The notes: generated by a model from the letters alone, not told the origin. 64,000 nucleotides of DNA from Hydrogenoanaerobacterium saccharovorans (GCF_003814745.1 NZ_RKRD01000001.1:1798001-1862000); one strand, 5' to 3'; numbered from the stretch's first letter, positions 26,451-35,077 are shown. Program-made: numbers and translations.

Positions 26451-27788
26451 TTATCTGCCAAAATTAATTCTGTCTGCCAATGCTTTTGCCTGCTCACGGC
26501 ATTTTGCCATAACGGCTGCTTCATCAATATTCAGCAGTTCGCGGTTTTTCATAAGGACCTTACCATTGCAAACGGTGGTAACGACACTGCGCCCGTTCAT
26601 ACCAAATAAAGTATGCCCGTTGATGTTATCGGCTGTCATTGGTGTAAGCGGGTTGTAATCGGTGACGATGACGTCTGCTGCTGCCCCTGCTTTAAGCACA
26701 CCAAGCGGTTTTTTAAAGTAACGGTTTGCAATTGTTGCATTGTTTTGGAATAACATAACTGGAATTTCGCCCCAAGCAACATTCGGATTGCAGGTATTGT
26801 GCTTATGCAAAATATTTGCAACTTTATAGGATTCGAGCATATCATTGGTATAGCCATCGGTGCCAAGACCGATGAGAATTCCTTTTTGGAATAAGGTAAG
26901 TACTGCAGGGCATCCAACTGCGTTACCCATATTGGATTCGGGGTTATGAACCACCATCGTATCGGTATGTTTTAAGATATCCATTTCATGTTCATTAATA
27001 TGAATGCAATGACCGGCAATGGTTTGCGGCCCGAGAATATCCATATCAAACAAACGGTTGACAATACGCTTACCGTATTTTTCAAGCGAATCATAAACAT
27101 CGCTGATGCCCTCGGCAACATGGATGTGGAAACCAGTCCCTTTGGGAGTATGCTCCCGGCTAAACTCCAGAGTTTTATTCGAAAGTGTAAACGCAGCATG
27201 CATGCCCATCATACCATACTGCATATCATTTTCGTCTTTTAATGCGGCTTGAATAAATGCTTCGTTCTCAAGCACTGCTTGTTTCATTTTTTCTTCACCG
27301 TCACGGTCAGAAACCTCATAGCACAGGCAGGTACGCACGCCATATTCTGCTGCAGCATCTGAAATAGCAAACAGGCTGCCGTCAATTTCGCCATAGCTTG
27401 CGTGATGGTCAAACACTGTTGTTACACCATTTTTAATGCAATCAAGGTAAGTAGCATATGCACTGTATTTTGTGTCTTCGACTGTAAGTTTACGGTCAAG
27501 TGTCCACCAAAGTCCATCCAGAATATCCATAAAGTTTTTGGGGTTATGACCTTTAATGGAAAGTCCGCGTGCAAACGCACTATAAATATGGTTATGTGCA
27601 TTGATAAGACCCGGCATAATGACGCCGCCTTTGGCATCAATAAACTCTGCATCGGGATATTTTGCCTTCAATGCAGAAGTCTCACCCACTTCTTTAATCA
27701 GTTCTTTTTCTACGCAGACACAGCCGTTCTCAAAAAAGAGATTGTTTTCATCGCGGGTAACAAGTCTACCGTTTCCAATTAATAGCAT
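26451..27788 (-). CDS. ssnA: SsnA, putative aminohydrolase
   Basis: A 445-residue amidohydrolase of the SsnA type found in Se/purine clusters. Metal-site features: GLINAHNHIYSAFARG, then GFHIHVAEG, IAGHCIHINEHEMDIL, and the Asp in IGLGTDGYTNDM. Related enzymes deaminate or open purine-like heterocycles; the substrate is not settled. GGAG lies 8 nt before the ATG. It is the first gene of the ssnA-ygfK-hydA run and its likely promoter holds the shared AAGTCATACTT site. Confidence 0.9.
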   Translation of the reverse strand: MLLIGNGRLVTRDENNLFFENGCVCVEKELIKEVGETSALKAKYPDAEFIDAKGGVIMPGLINAHNHIYSAFARGLSIKGHNPKNFMDILDGLWWTLDRKLTVEDTKYSAYATYLDCIKNGVTTVFDHHASYGEIDGSLFAISDAAAEYGVRTCLCYEVSDRDGEEKMKQAVLENEAFIQAALKDENDMQYGMMGMHAAFTLSNKTLEFSREHTPKGTGFHIHVAEGISDVYDSLEKYGKRIVNRLFDMDILGPQTIAGHCIHINEHEMDILKHTDTMVVHNPESNMGNAVGCPAVLTLFQKGILIGLGTDGYTNDMLESYKVANILHKHNTCNPNVAWGEIPVMLFQNNATIANRYFKKPLGVLKAGAAADVIVTDYNPLTPMTADNINGHTLFGMNGRSVVTTVCNGKVLMKNRELLNIDEAAVMAKCREQAKALADRINFGR

Positions 27789-27967
27789 CGCGCATTCTCC
27801 TTACTCTTTAAAAATTGATCTTGGTTGAGTGGTTAAAAAAGAAATATTCTTTATCGGGTTTTCTGCATATAAAAAATGCCTACGCACCGTGCAGATTGTT
27901 CCCAAATTCGAACATTCAGCCCGTGCGCAAAGCACTCCGTTTCAGCCGTTTTCTTTTATCATGCCCC

Positions 27968-27996
27968 ATTATAATAAGTATGACTTTTGGCAAAAA
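27968..27996 (-). promoter_or_regulatory. Promoter with AAGTCATACTT operator upstream of ssnA
   Basis: On the minus strand TATAAT (27968-27973) lies 17 bp from a weak -35 TTTTTG (27991-27996). The operator motif AAGTCATACTT (minus strand, 27976-27986) fills the spacer, a repressor-type position. It starts a leader of about 170 nt before ssnA. Apart from this and the regulator promoter at 28143, the 455-bp gap (27789-28244) holds only AT-rich sequence and a weak hairpin CAGAAAG/CTTTCTG (28011-28030). Confidence 0.55.
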
Positions 27997-28142
27997 TCAT
28001 ACACATTGCACAGAAAGTAGAATCTTTCTGTTTACAATTTATATTTTACCATTAGATTTATTAAAAATCAAGCATTAATATGTAGGCGGATTGCATAAAC
28101 TAAAAATTATTTTTTAGCAATTATTTTTTTTGTTGAAAACTG

Positions 28143-28170
28143 TTGATTTATTTTTGGTTTCTGCTATGAT
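28143..28170 (+). promoter_or_regulatory. Promoter of the YheO-like regulator gene
   Basis: TTGATT (28143-28148), 16-bp spacer, TATGAT (28165-28170). It resembles the ygeX promoter over most of its length. The leader contains GCACCGGAG twice (28187-28195 and 28222-28230). Confidence 0.6.
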
Positions 28171-28244
28171 GAATACTATACAAATCGCACCGGAGCATTG
28201 CACAAAACCGATTCATTAAATGCACCGGAGAAATGGAGGCAATG

Positions 28245-28877
28245 ATGCTGCAGGGATTAACCTTTGATTTTTTAAAACGTCTTGCAAAGGGCATATCGCA
28301 GCAGTTTGGCAACAACTGCGAGGTTGTAGTGCATGATCTTAGCAACAACTTTACCGAAAGCTCTATAGTCATTATCGAAAACGGACATGTAACCTCACGC
28401 AAAGCAGGTGATGGGCCGTCTTTGGTGGTGTTGGAAGCATTACATGGTGACCATAGCAAACTGAAAGATCATCTAAACTACCTTACCAAAACACGCGACG
28501 GTAAAATTCTTAAATCCAGCACTATTTATATCCGCGACGAGAAAAACGATGTAGTTGGAATCTTTTCTATCAATTACGACATTACCGGTTTATTGATGAT
28601 TGAAAATTCTTTGAAACCGCTCATTGCAACCGAACCGGATACCAAAGAGCCTGAACGCATTGCGCAGAATGTGAATGACTTGCTGGACGAATTGATTGAG
28701 CAATCTGTGCAGCTGGTGGGGAAACCTGTTGCTTTGATGAATAAAGACGATAAGATTAAAGCAATTCAATTCTTAAATAACACAGGCGCATTTTTAATAA
28801 CAAAATCCGGCGATAAAGTAAGCAAGTATTTTGGGATTTCAAAATATACATTGTACAGCTACATTGATGCTAAATAA
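28245..28877 (+). CDS. YheO-like PAS/HTH transcriptional regulator (copy 1)
   Basis: A 210-residue regulator. The N-terminal half is a YheO-like PAS domain (CEVVVHDLSNN, SSIVIIENGHVTSRKAGDG, GKILKSSTIYIRDEKNDVVG) and the C terminus a helix-turn-helix (IKAIQFLNNTGAFLITKSGD, VSKYFGISKYTLYSYI). Such proteins are thought to sense small molecules; the E. coli relative DauR controls D-amino acid use. The start at 28245 is chosen because GGAGG lies 5 nt upstream, though ATGs at 28233 and 28242 are also possible. It faces a paralogous regulator end to end and lies between ssnA and the purine permease, suggesting control of purine genes. Confidence 0.85.
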   Translation: MLQGLTFDFLKRLAKGISQQFGNNCEVVVHDLSNNFTESSIVIIENGHVTSRKAGDGPSLVVLEALHGDHSKLKDHLNYLTKTRDGKILKSSTIYIRDEKNDVVGIFSINYDITGLLMIENSLKPLIATEPDTKEPERIAQNVNDLLDELIEQSVQLVGKPVALMNKDDKIKAIQFLNNTGAFLITKSGDKVSKYFGISKYTLYSYIDAK

Positions 28878-28886
28878 TCGTTATAC

Positions 28887-28930
28887 AATTAAAAAGCACG
28901 CTGTCCTTAAGGACAGCGTGCTTTTTAATT
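28887..28930. terminator. Bidirectional terminator, 22-bp perfect inverted repeat
   Basis: A perfect palindrome with arms 28887-28908 and 28909-28930 and no extra loop bases, centred on CCTT/AAGG, with A/T-rich ends that provide U-runs in both directions. It overlaps the stop codon of the minus-strand regulator (28925). Confidence 0.9.
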
Positions 28931-29572
28931 TTCTTTTTTTACTAGGTTGAGGTAACGATAAACTGTCGGTACCGAAACTCTCAATGCATCTGCAACATAA
29001 CTGATTGCGCCTTTAATCATGAAGGTACCCATCTCGTTGAGTTTATCTACAATATCCATCTTTTCACGCTGCTGCATGGTTTCTGCCACATTAACAATAT
29101 CGGGGCAGATGCGGTGGATGTTGTTCATAACCAGGTCTTGTACATTCATATTTAAGTTTTCTGAAATAATCGAAGATTCATTTGGAATTTTCAGCATAGC
29201 AATTAAGTCTGTAAGCAGATTGCGCGATTCTACTAAATTGTGGTAATCCGTATTAACGCAAAGCATCCCAACAAAACGTTCGCTGTCATCCTTTATAAAG
29301 TATGTAGAGGATTTGAGCATGTGACCGTTTTTTGCCACACCCTGATAGTTTGCCATATAGGGCACTTGCTCAAAAATTGCAGCTTTGAGAACCTTAAGCG
29401 AAAGGTCAGTAATCGGTGAGCCTACACTTCTTCCGCTGATATTCCCATTGCGAATTGCAACAACAGACTGATGATAGTCGGTGAGGTCGTGTAAAACCAC
29501 CTCTGTGTTTTCCCCCATACACTCGGCGATAAAATCGACGAGCGGAAGGTACATGCTAACGTATTTGTTCAT
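28925..29572 (-). CDS. YheO-like PAS/HTH transcriptional regulator (copy 2)
   Basis: A 215-residue paralogue of the preceding regulator with the same plan: PAS-like domain (TEVVLHDLTDYHQSVVAIRNG, GHMLKSSTYFIKDDSERFVG) and C-terminal HTH (DIVDKLNEMGTFMIKGAISY, VADALRVSVPTVYRYLNLV). The two copies are related in layout but clearly diverged, implying different ligands or targets. Its start is 78 bp from the permease stop; the permease gene upstream may share its transcript. Confidence 0.87.
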   Translation of the reverse strand: MNKYVSMYLPLVDFIAECMGENTEVVLHDLTDYHQSVVAIRNGNISGRSVGSPITDLSLKVLKAAIFEQVPYMANYQGVAKNGHMLKSSTYFIKDDSERFVGMLCVNTDYHNLVESRNLLTDLIAMLKIPNESSIISENLNMNVQDLVMNNIHRICPDIVNVAETMQQREKMDIVDKLNEMGTFMIKGAISYVADALRVSVPTVYRYLNLVKKEN

Positions 29573-29650
29573 GGGTAGCCTCCTTCTTTAATACGGCTTT
29601 TAACCGGTTGCCCCGAGTGTAACTGTTATACAGTTTAAAAGGTGTGCATA

Positions 29651-30979
29651 TTATTTTTTTGTTTCTGTTTTATCTTTGGGAAGAATTACATTAAGGAAAA
29701 CTGCCATTAAAGTAGCTACCACTACAGATGAACTGCCGAATACGGTAGGCACCCAAGATGGGAACAGCTGTAAACTGCCGGTTGCCTGCACGATACCTGC
29801 ACCGAGCGCAACAGAAAGCCCGACAACAGCTGTATTTCTGGGTGTAAGCGATTGAGAGGCAATCATTTTAATACCAGTCATAGTAATGGTTGCAAATACA
29901 GAGATGGTTGCACCGCCGATAACGCTTTGAGGAATAGTAGTAAGAACCGATGCGAATTTAGGAACAAAGCCGGCTACAAGAAGAACACCGGCTGCAAAAC
30001 CGAATACAACTCTGTTAACTACTCTGTTAACAGTTACGATACCAACGTTTTGGCTGTAGGTAGCTGTAGGCATACCACCAAAAAATGCGCCGATAACACT
30101 GGCAATACCATTGCCAACAATACCGCCCGTAAGTTCGTCGTGAGTGGGCATTCTGTCAAGACCGCCTGTGGTGGTAGATGAAAGGTCGCCTATGGTTTGT
30201 ACCGCATTTACAATGTAGATAATAACCATCGATACAATTGCTGTCGGCTGGAATACAATGCCGAAATGCATCGGTTTTGGCAAAGAGAACCAACCTGCTG
30301 CGGTAACAGAATCGAAGTTAACCATATTCATGAAAAGGGCTACCACATAACCCGATACCATACCGATAAGGATAGCTGCAAGCTTCATAGAACCTTTTGT
30401 AAAATAGTTAAAAAATACAACGATAGCAAATGTAATCAAAGCAACCAACCAGTTTTGAGGAGAACCAAAGGTTGGAGACGCTTTGCCGCCCGCCATATAG
30501 TTAACTGCTGTAGGATACAGAGAAAGACCGATTGTAAAAATAACGGTGCCGGTTACCAGCGGAGGAAACAGAACCATTAGTTTTTTAACAAATAGGCCAA
30601 CAACAATAGCTACCAAGCCACCGATGATTTGAGAGCCGAAAATGGTTGCAATACCAAATTCGCCGCCGATTGCAAGCAATGTGGGAACATAGGCAAAGCT
30701 GACACCCATAATTACAGGTAAACCGGAGCCAAGCTTTTTAGCAAACGGAAAAAGCTGAAGCAAGGTTGCGATTGCAGAAATGAGAAGCGAGGATTGCACT
30801 AAAAGTGTTTTGTCTGCCGGAGAAAGATTGCATACATTGGATACCAAAAGAGCAGGTGTGACAACACCTACAATTGCTGCAACTACATGCTGCAGCCCCA
30901 AAGGTACAATCTGCTTCAAGCTCGGCACTCCGTCCAAGCTGAAGAGAGAACCCGGGTTTTTGTTGACAGCTTCTTTCAT
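29651..30979 (-). CDS. Xanthine/uric acid permease (nucleobase:cation symporter-2 family)
   Basis: A 442-residue polytopic membrane protein with about 12-14 hydrophobic segments. Family signatures: PLGLQHVVAAIVGVVTPALL at the N terminus, QTIGDLSSTTTGGLDRMPTH (the conserved QNxGxxxxT-like region) and a GMPTATYSQNVGIVTVNRV motif. This family imports xanthine, urate or uracil with protons; purine context favours xanthine/urate. It is followed by the YheO-like regulator and has a good promoter upstream. Confidence 0.9.
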   Translation of the reverse strand: MKEAVNKNPGSLFSLDGVPSLKQIVPLGLQHVVAAIVGVVTPALLVSNVCNLSPADKTLLVQSSLLISAIATLLQLFPFAKKLGSGLPVIMGVSFAYVPTLLAIGGEFGIATIFGSQIIGGLVAIVVGLFVKKLMVLFPPLVTGTVIFTIGLSLYPTAVNYMAGGKASPTFGSPQNWLVALITFAIVVFFNYFTKGSMKLAAILIGMVSGYVVALFMNMVNFDSVTAAGWFSLPKPMHFGIVFQPTAIVSMVIIYIVNAVQTIGDLSSTTTGGLDRMPTHDELTGGIVGNGIASVIGAFFGGMPTATYSQNVGIVTVNRVVNRVVFGFAAGVLLVAGFVPKFASVLTTIPQSVIGGATISVFATITMTGIKMIASQSLTPRNTAVVGLSVALGAGIVQATGSLQLFPSWVPTVFGSSSVVVATLMAVFLNVILPKDKTETKK

Positions 30980-31073
30980 GATAACACCTCATATCATATT
31001 TTTTGCGATTTTCTATCGCATCATCCACAGAGACCTTTGCTTAAAATAAATAATTTTTTATCAAACTAGATTC

Positions 31074-31101
31074 ATTATAAGGTATTTTTAGCAATATTCA
31101 A
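31074..31101 (-). promoter_or_regulatory. Permease promoter
   Basis: Minus-strand TTGAAT (31096-31101), 16-bp spacer and TATAAT (31074-31079), about 95 bp before the permease ATG. The AAGTCATACTT motif seen at four other purine promoters is absent here. The rest of the 302-bp gap (30980-31281) is AT-rich plus the ridA terminator. Confidence 0.6.
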
Positions 31102-31215
31102 GCAATTATCTTTGTTTTTCGCAAAATTTAGAAGTTGTTCTAATAAATTTATCTTATTTTTGTGTGAAAAATCAATTGCATAATGCAAATTTATTATTAT
31201 GCCTTATAAAACAAA

Positions 31216-31253
31216 AAACCACAGATTTCCATTAAAAAGAAAACCTGTGGTTT
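31216..31253 (-). terminator. Terminator after ridA
   Basis: Stem AAACCACAG (31216-31224) with CTGTGGTTT (31245-31253); on the minus strand the second arm is followed by a T-run. Confidence 0.8.
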
Positions 31254-31281
31254 AACAAATATAAATTTAAAATATATTATT

Positions 31282-31659
31282 TTACTTTACTGCAATTGCT
31301 TCAATCTCAAACAAAGCGCCTTTGGGCAGTGCCGCCACCTGAACACAAGAACGTGCCGGGCACTCCCCTTTAAAATAATTTGCATAAATCGCATTGATTG
31401 CTGCAAAATCGCCCATATTTGCAAGAAAAACAGTGGTTTTTACAACATCGCTGTAATTCATCCCTGCTGCCTCAAGTACTGCTCCGAGATTTTTCAGTGC
31501 CATCTCTGCCTGTGCTTCTACTCCCTGCGGCAATTCACCCGAGGTTGGGTCCAAGCCCAACTGCCCAGAAGTATATAATGTATTATTTGCCAACACTGCA
31601 TGAGAATATGGGCCTACTGCTGCAGGCGCATTTTTAGCTGCGATAACTGTATTTGCCAT
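31282..31659 (-). CDS. ridA: RidA-family enamine/imine deaminase
   Basis: A 125-residue RidA protein with the family pattern: AAPAAVGPYSHAV, SGQLGLDPTSGEL, GVEAQAEMALKNLGAVLEAAG, and the signature PARSCVQVAALPKGALFEIEAIA holding the substrate-binding Arg. RidA hydrolyses reactive 2-aminoacrylate made by PLP enzymes. YgeX in this locus is such an enzyme, giving a functional reason for its presence. It follows pyrI by 28 bp in the same orientation and ends at a terminator. Confidence 0.93.
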   Translation of the reverse strand: MANTVIAAKNAPAAVGPYSHAVLANNTLYTSGQLGLDPTSGELPQGVEAQAEMALKNLGAVLEAAGMNYSDVVKTTVFLANMGDFAAINAIYANYFKGECPARSCVQVAALPKGALFEIEAIAVK

Positions 31660-31687
31660 GGTTTATTCCTCCAATTATAATAATTTA

Positions 31688-32113
31688 TTATTTGTTTTGG
31701 AACTCTTGTTCACAATAAATACAACGATAAATGCCGTTTTGTGCATCGGCAAGTTTAAAAATGTGGTTAATACCCTGTTCGATAGAAGTAATGCAGCGCG
31801 GATTGATGCATTTAATTACATTGGTTACTTGGTCTGGCAGTTTCAGCTTTTTCTTTTCAATCAAACCGCCTTCGTTGATAATGTTGATGGAAATATTCGG
31901 ATCGATAAAGCCCAGAACATCAAGGTTAATATCAATGTTTTCGTCAATTTTAATGATATCCTTTTTGCCCATCTTGCGGCTCTTTGCATTTTTGATGATA
32001 GCAACGCTGCAATCCAAACGATCAAGTTCGAGATATTTATAGATTTCCATTGCTTTACCTGCACGGATATGGTCAATGACCACACCCCTGTTTAAGCTAT
32101 CTACATTAATCAT
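31688..32113 (-). CDS. pyrI: Aspartate carbamoyltransferase regulatory subunit
   Basis: A 141-residue PyrI. An allosteric nucleotide-binding N-terminal domain (GVVIDHIRAGKAMEIYKYL) is followed by a zinc domain with C102, C107, C131 and C134 (CINPRC, CIYC) that contacts PyrB. The gene starts 4 bp after the pyrB stop codon. It makes the complex sensitive to nucleotides. Confidence 0.95.
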   Translation of the reverse strand: MINVDSLNRGVVIDHIRAGKAMEIYKYLELDRLDCSVAIIKNAKSRKMGKKDIIKIDENIDINLDVLGFIDPNISINIINEGGLIEKKKLKLPDQVTNVIKCINPRCITSIEQGINHIFKLADAQNGIYRCIYCEQEFQNK

Positions 32114-32117
32114 CTTC

Positions 32118-33035
32118 TCATGCCTCCAATTCCAACAATTTGAGTATCAATGCCATACGTACATACACGCCGTACTGTGCCTGCCTGAAATAGGCCGCTC
32201 TCGGGTCATTGTCTATTTCGGTTGATATCTCATTCACACGCGGCAGAGGATGAAGGATGAACATATCCGGTTTTGCGTTTTTTAGTTTGTTCATATCCAA
32301 AATGTAGCTGTCTTTGAGGCGAACATAATCTTCTTCGTTAAAGAAACGTTCGCGCTGAACACGAGTCATATATAAAATATCCAGTTCAGGCATTACATCT
32401 TCCATCTTTTCTACTTCTACAAAGGGAATGTCTTTTGCGCGAAGAACCTCTTCGCGGATGTAATCGGGAATACGAAGTTCTTCAGGTGCAATAAGAACAA
32501 AACGGATGCCCTTGTAACGTGAGAGTGATTTGATAAGAGAGTGTACGGTTCTACCAAATTTGAGATCACCGCAGAGACCGATCGTAAGATTTTCGAGCCT
32601 GCCTTTCAGCGAACGGATGGTGAGCAGGTCGGTAAGTGTTTGGGTGGGATGCTGATGGCCGCCGTCACCCGCATTAATAACCGGAATGGTTGCATATTCA
32701 GACGCCACTTTCGGTGCACCCTCTTTTGGGTGGCGCATAGCACAAATATCTGCATAACAAGAAATTACACGAATCGTATCGGCTACACTTTCGCCTTTTG
32801 CAGCAGAGCTGGAATCTGCCGACGAGAAGCCCAACACACTTCCGCCTAAATTGAGCATTGCTGCCTCAAAGCTGAGACGTGTGCGAGTACTTGGTTCATA
32901 AAACAGAGTTGCAAGTTTTTTACCTTTGCAGATTTCTGAATATTTTTTGGGGTTCTTTTCAATATCATTCGATACATCAAGCAGTTCGGTGATTTCTTCC
33001 ACCGATAAATCAAGAGGGTCAATTACATGTTTCAT
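32118..33035 (-). CDS. pyrB: Aspartate carbamoyltransferase catalytic subunit
   Basis: A 305-residue PyrB. Carbamoyl phosphate loop STRTRLSFEAAM (about 50-61), GDGGHQHPTQTLTDLLTI, and HPLPRVNEIS near the C terminus. It makes carbamoyl aspartate for pyrimidine synthesis. It forms the operon pyrB-pyrI-ridA. Its presence beside YgeW and carbamate kinase places biosynthetic and catabolic users of carbamoyl phosphate in one locus. Confidence 0.96.
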   Translation of the reverse strand: MKHVIDPLDLSVEEITELLDVSNDIEKNPKKYSEICKGKKLATLFYEPSTRTRLSFEAAMLNLGGSVLGFSSADSSSAAKGESVADTIRVISCYADICAMRHPKEGAPKVASEYATIPVINAGDGGHQHPTQTLTDLLTIRSLKGRLENLTIGLCGDLKFGRTVHSLIKSLSRYKGIRFVLIAPEELRIPDYIREEVLRAKDIPFVEVEKMEDVMPELDILYMTRVQRERFFNEEDYVRLKDSYILDMNKLKNAKPDMFILHPLPRVNEISTEIDNDPRAAYFRQAQYGVYVRMALILKLLELEA

Positions 33036-33082
33036 ACATTACCTCCGGCTTTATTTTAGATATCCATAATTTTGTTCATAAC

Positions 33083-33091
33083 ATTATACCA
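33083..33091 (-). promoter_or_regulatory. pyrB promoter, extended -10
   Basis: TGGTATAAT on the minus strand, about 48 bp before the pyrB ATG; no strong -35. Confidence 0.5.
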
Positions 33092-33192
33092 CGTTTTTAA
33101 TAGTTTTTTATCACTTAGATCTAATTTTTACAAAATGTATCATTATAACCCGATTTTTAAAAACTTTTTTGGTGATTTATAAGCGGTATAAT

Positions 33193-33222
33193 AAAAACAG
33201 CCCCTTTTTAAGGCTGCTTTTT
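33193..33222 (-). terminator. Terminator at the end of the molybdenum operon
   Basis: Stem AAAAACAGCC (33193-33202) with GGCTGCTTTTT (33212-33222), one bulge, T-rich on the minus strand. The modC stop codon (33208-33210) lies inside its loop. Confidence 0.7.
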
Positions 33223-34284
33223 ATTATGATATGTTTCACTGCGAAAAAACAGCAATTGTTTAGGGCGGATGACTAAATACAGCCTATCTTGTTTACTAAG
33301 GGTAAGAAAGTTTTCTGCAGATTCTTTAGGACAAGTAAAATAGATTGGTTTATTTGCCCCATTGGAATATAGGTTAAGCACTGCAAACTGCGGAAAGTAT
33401 TTGACATTTGCAGCGGTAACTTTTACACAGCCCTCTCTCTCAACTTCAGTTAGAACCAAATCCGCCTCACGCACACCTACAAAAGTTATGTCGTTGGTTA
33501 ACTCATCTTCCAGTGTAAAAGGTAAATTCCAATCAGCTGCAAAAATAGTATGAGAATCGATTTTTGCAATAGCAGAGAGGTTTTTATAACCTGTTAGGCG
33601 CGCCCCTTCCACCGTTTGAGGTGCATGGAACAAACTCTGGGTTGCACTAAATTCAGCCACTTTGCCATGTGCCAGCACCGCAGCAGATTTGCAATACTGA
33701 TAAATCTCACCCACATTGTGTGACACATACAATACCGTACCGTTAAAGCGCTGTAAAGCATCGGCAAATTCTTGCTCAATAGAAAAGCGCAAATGGCGGT
33801 CCAGTGCAGAAAACGGCTCATCTAACAGTAAAATGTCAGGGCTGCTCGCCAACATGCGGGCAAGTGCCACACGCTGCTGCTGCCCGCCCGAGAGCTGCGA
33901 CGGGTAGCGCTGTTCCAATCCTTGCAGGCGCAACAATTCCATATATTCTTTTACAAGTTTTACACGCTGAGTCTTATCTTTTATGCCAACAGCTATATTT
34001 TGCGCTACTGTCATGTTAGGGAACAAAGCATAGCTTTGAAACATCAGCCCCACCTTACGCTGCTGCGGCATGAGGTTGATTTTTTTTGCGGAGCTATACA
34101 AAGTTTTACCGTTTAATACAATCTCACCCGAATCGGGTGTAACGATGCCGGCGATGCTGCGCAGCGTCATACTTTTGCCGCTGCCCGATGCACCGAGGAT
34201 GCCGACAACTTCATTCTCAGCTTCAAGCTGTACTGAAAGGTTAAAGCTGCCAAGGCGCTTTTTGATGTCTACATAGATACTCAC
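33208..34284 (-). CDS. modC: Molybdate ABC transporter ATP-binding protein
   Basis: A 358-residue ABC ATPase with a C-terminal extension. Walker A GASGSGKS, signature LSGGQQQRVALARML, Walker B ILLLDEPFSALD, H-loop YVSHN. The last 120 residues resemble a molybdate/TOBE-like regulatory domain. The GTG at 34284 is chosen as start because GGAGGGG precedes it by 5 nt; the frame stays open upstream into modB. Last gene of the operon; its stop codon is inside the terminator loop. Confidence 0.9.
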   Translation of the reverse strand: MSIYVDIKKRLGSFNLSVQLEAENEVVGILGASGSGKSMTLRSIAGIVTPDSGEIVLNGKTLYSSAKKINLMPQQRKVGLMFQSYALFPNMTVAQNIAVGIKDKTQRVKLVKEYMELLRLQGLEQRYPSQLSGGQQQRVALARMLASSPDILLLDEPFSALDRHLRFSIEQEFADALQRFNGTVLYVSHNVGEIYQYCKSAAVLAHGKVAEFSATQSLFHAPQTVEGARLTGYKNLSAIAKIDSHTIFAADWNLPFTLEDELTNDITFVGVREADLVLTEVEREGCVKVTAANVKYFPQFAVLNLYSNGANKPIYFTCPKESAENFLTLSKQDRLYLVIRPKQLLFFRSETYHNKKQP

Positions 34285-34323
34285 AGCTTCCCCTCCCTGT
34301 TGTGCTTTTGAGTTTTGTAGCAT

Positions 34324-35013
34324 CTAAAAGGAAGATGCTCTTGTTCGTATGCGAGGCGCTTTCTTGCTGCCCAAATAATTCATTAAGCCCAAAACAATAC
34401 ACGAAATAAGTGTAATAACAGCAACCCAAATCGCCGCTGCTTTCATATTGCCCGCAGCAGTAGCAAAGTAAATAGCGATTGGGATGGTTTGCGTGCGCCC
34501 CGGAATATTGCCGGCAATCATAAGTGTAGCGCCAAACTCACCAAGCGCGCGGGCAAAAGACAGTACAGCGCCGGAAGCTATTCCGGGCCAAGCTTGAGGG
34601 ACTTGTATCCGTAAAAAAATATTCCATTCAGACATACCAAGTGTTCTGCCCGCCCAGATGAGATTTTCATCTACTTGTTCCAAAGCGCCCTTCGCTGCAC
34701 GGTACATGAGAGGGAAAGATACTACCACGGCTGCCAATACTGTTGCCTGCCATGAAAAAATAATAGTAACATCAATACTATGCAGAAGTTTACCAAGTAC
34801 GCTGTTTTTACCACACAGTACCAGCAGCAGAAAACCCACCACGGTTGGTGGTAAAACCAAAGGCAGCGTGAAAACCACATCCAATAACCATTTGGTTTTT
34901 CCACTGACATAAAGGAATAAGCGCGCGCACAGCACGCCCAGCACAAAGGTAATCACCCCCGCTGTAAGCGAAGTTTTAATCGAAATCCACAGCGGAGTGA
35001 TGTCAAAAGCCAT
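34324..35013 (-). CDS. modB: Molybdate ABC transporter permease
   Basis: A 229-residue membrane protein with about five or six helices and the ABC-permease EAA-like loop SGAVLSFARALGEFGATLMI, which matches ModB closely. Forms the channel for molybdate uptake with ModC and ModA. It lies 64 bp after modA. Confidence 0.93.
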   Translation of the reverse strand: MAFDITPLWISIKTSLTAGVITFVLGVLCARLFLYVSGKTKWLLDVVFTLPLVLPPTVVGFLLLVLCGKNSVLGKLLHSIDVTIIFSWQATVLAAVVVSFPLMYRAAKGALEQVDENLIWAGRTLGMSEWNIFLRIQVPQAWPGIASGAVLSFARALGEFGATLMIAGNIPGRTQTIPIAIYFATAAGNMKAAAIWVAVITLISCIVLGLMNYLGSKKAPRIRTRASSF

Positions 35014-35077
35014 GCTGCGCAGCTCCTTTCAGAATTAAGTGCTTTTCTGCAAATAAGCAAGCTGTTTTAAACGCACC

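Noticed and set aside
27815..28078. 87-codon frame in the ssnA-regulator gap
   Set aside because: No ribosome site, atypical composition, and it runs across the likely ssnA promoter on the other strand.
16770..28117. CTAAAAA...TTTTTAG palindromes near ygeX and regulator promoters
   Set aside because: Arms agree but spacing differs (1 versus 4 bp) and such A/T palindromes are expected in AT-rich promoter DNA.
30980..31281. Possible purine riboswitch before the permease
   Set aside because: The core paired regions of the purine aptamer were not found; a simple promoter explains the sequence.
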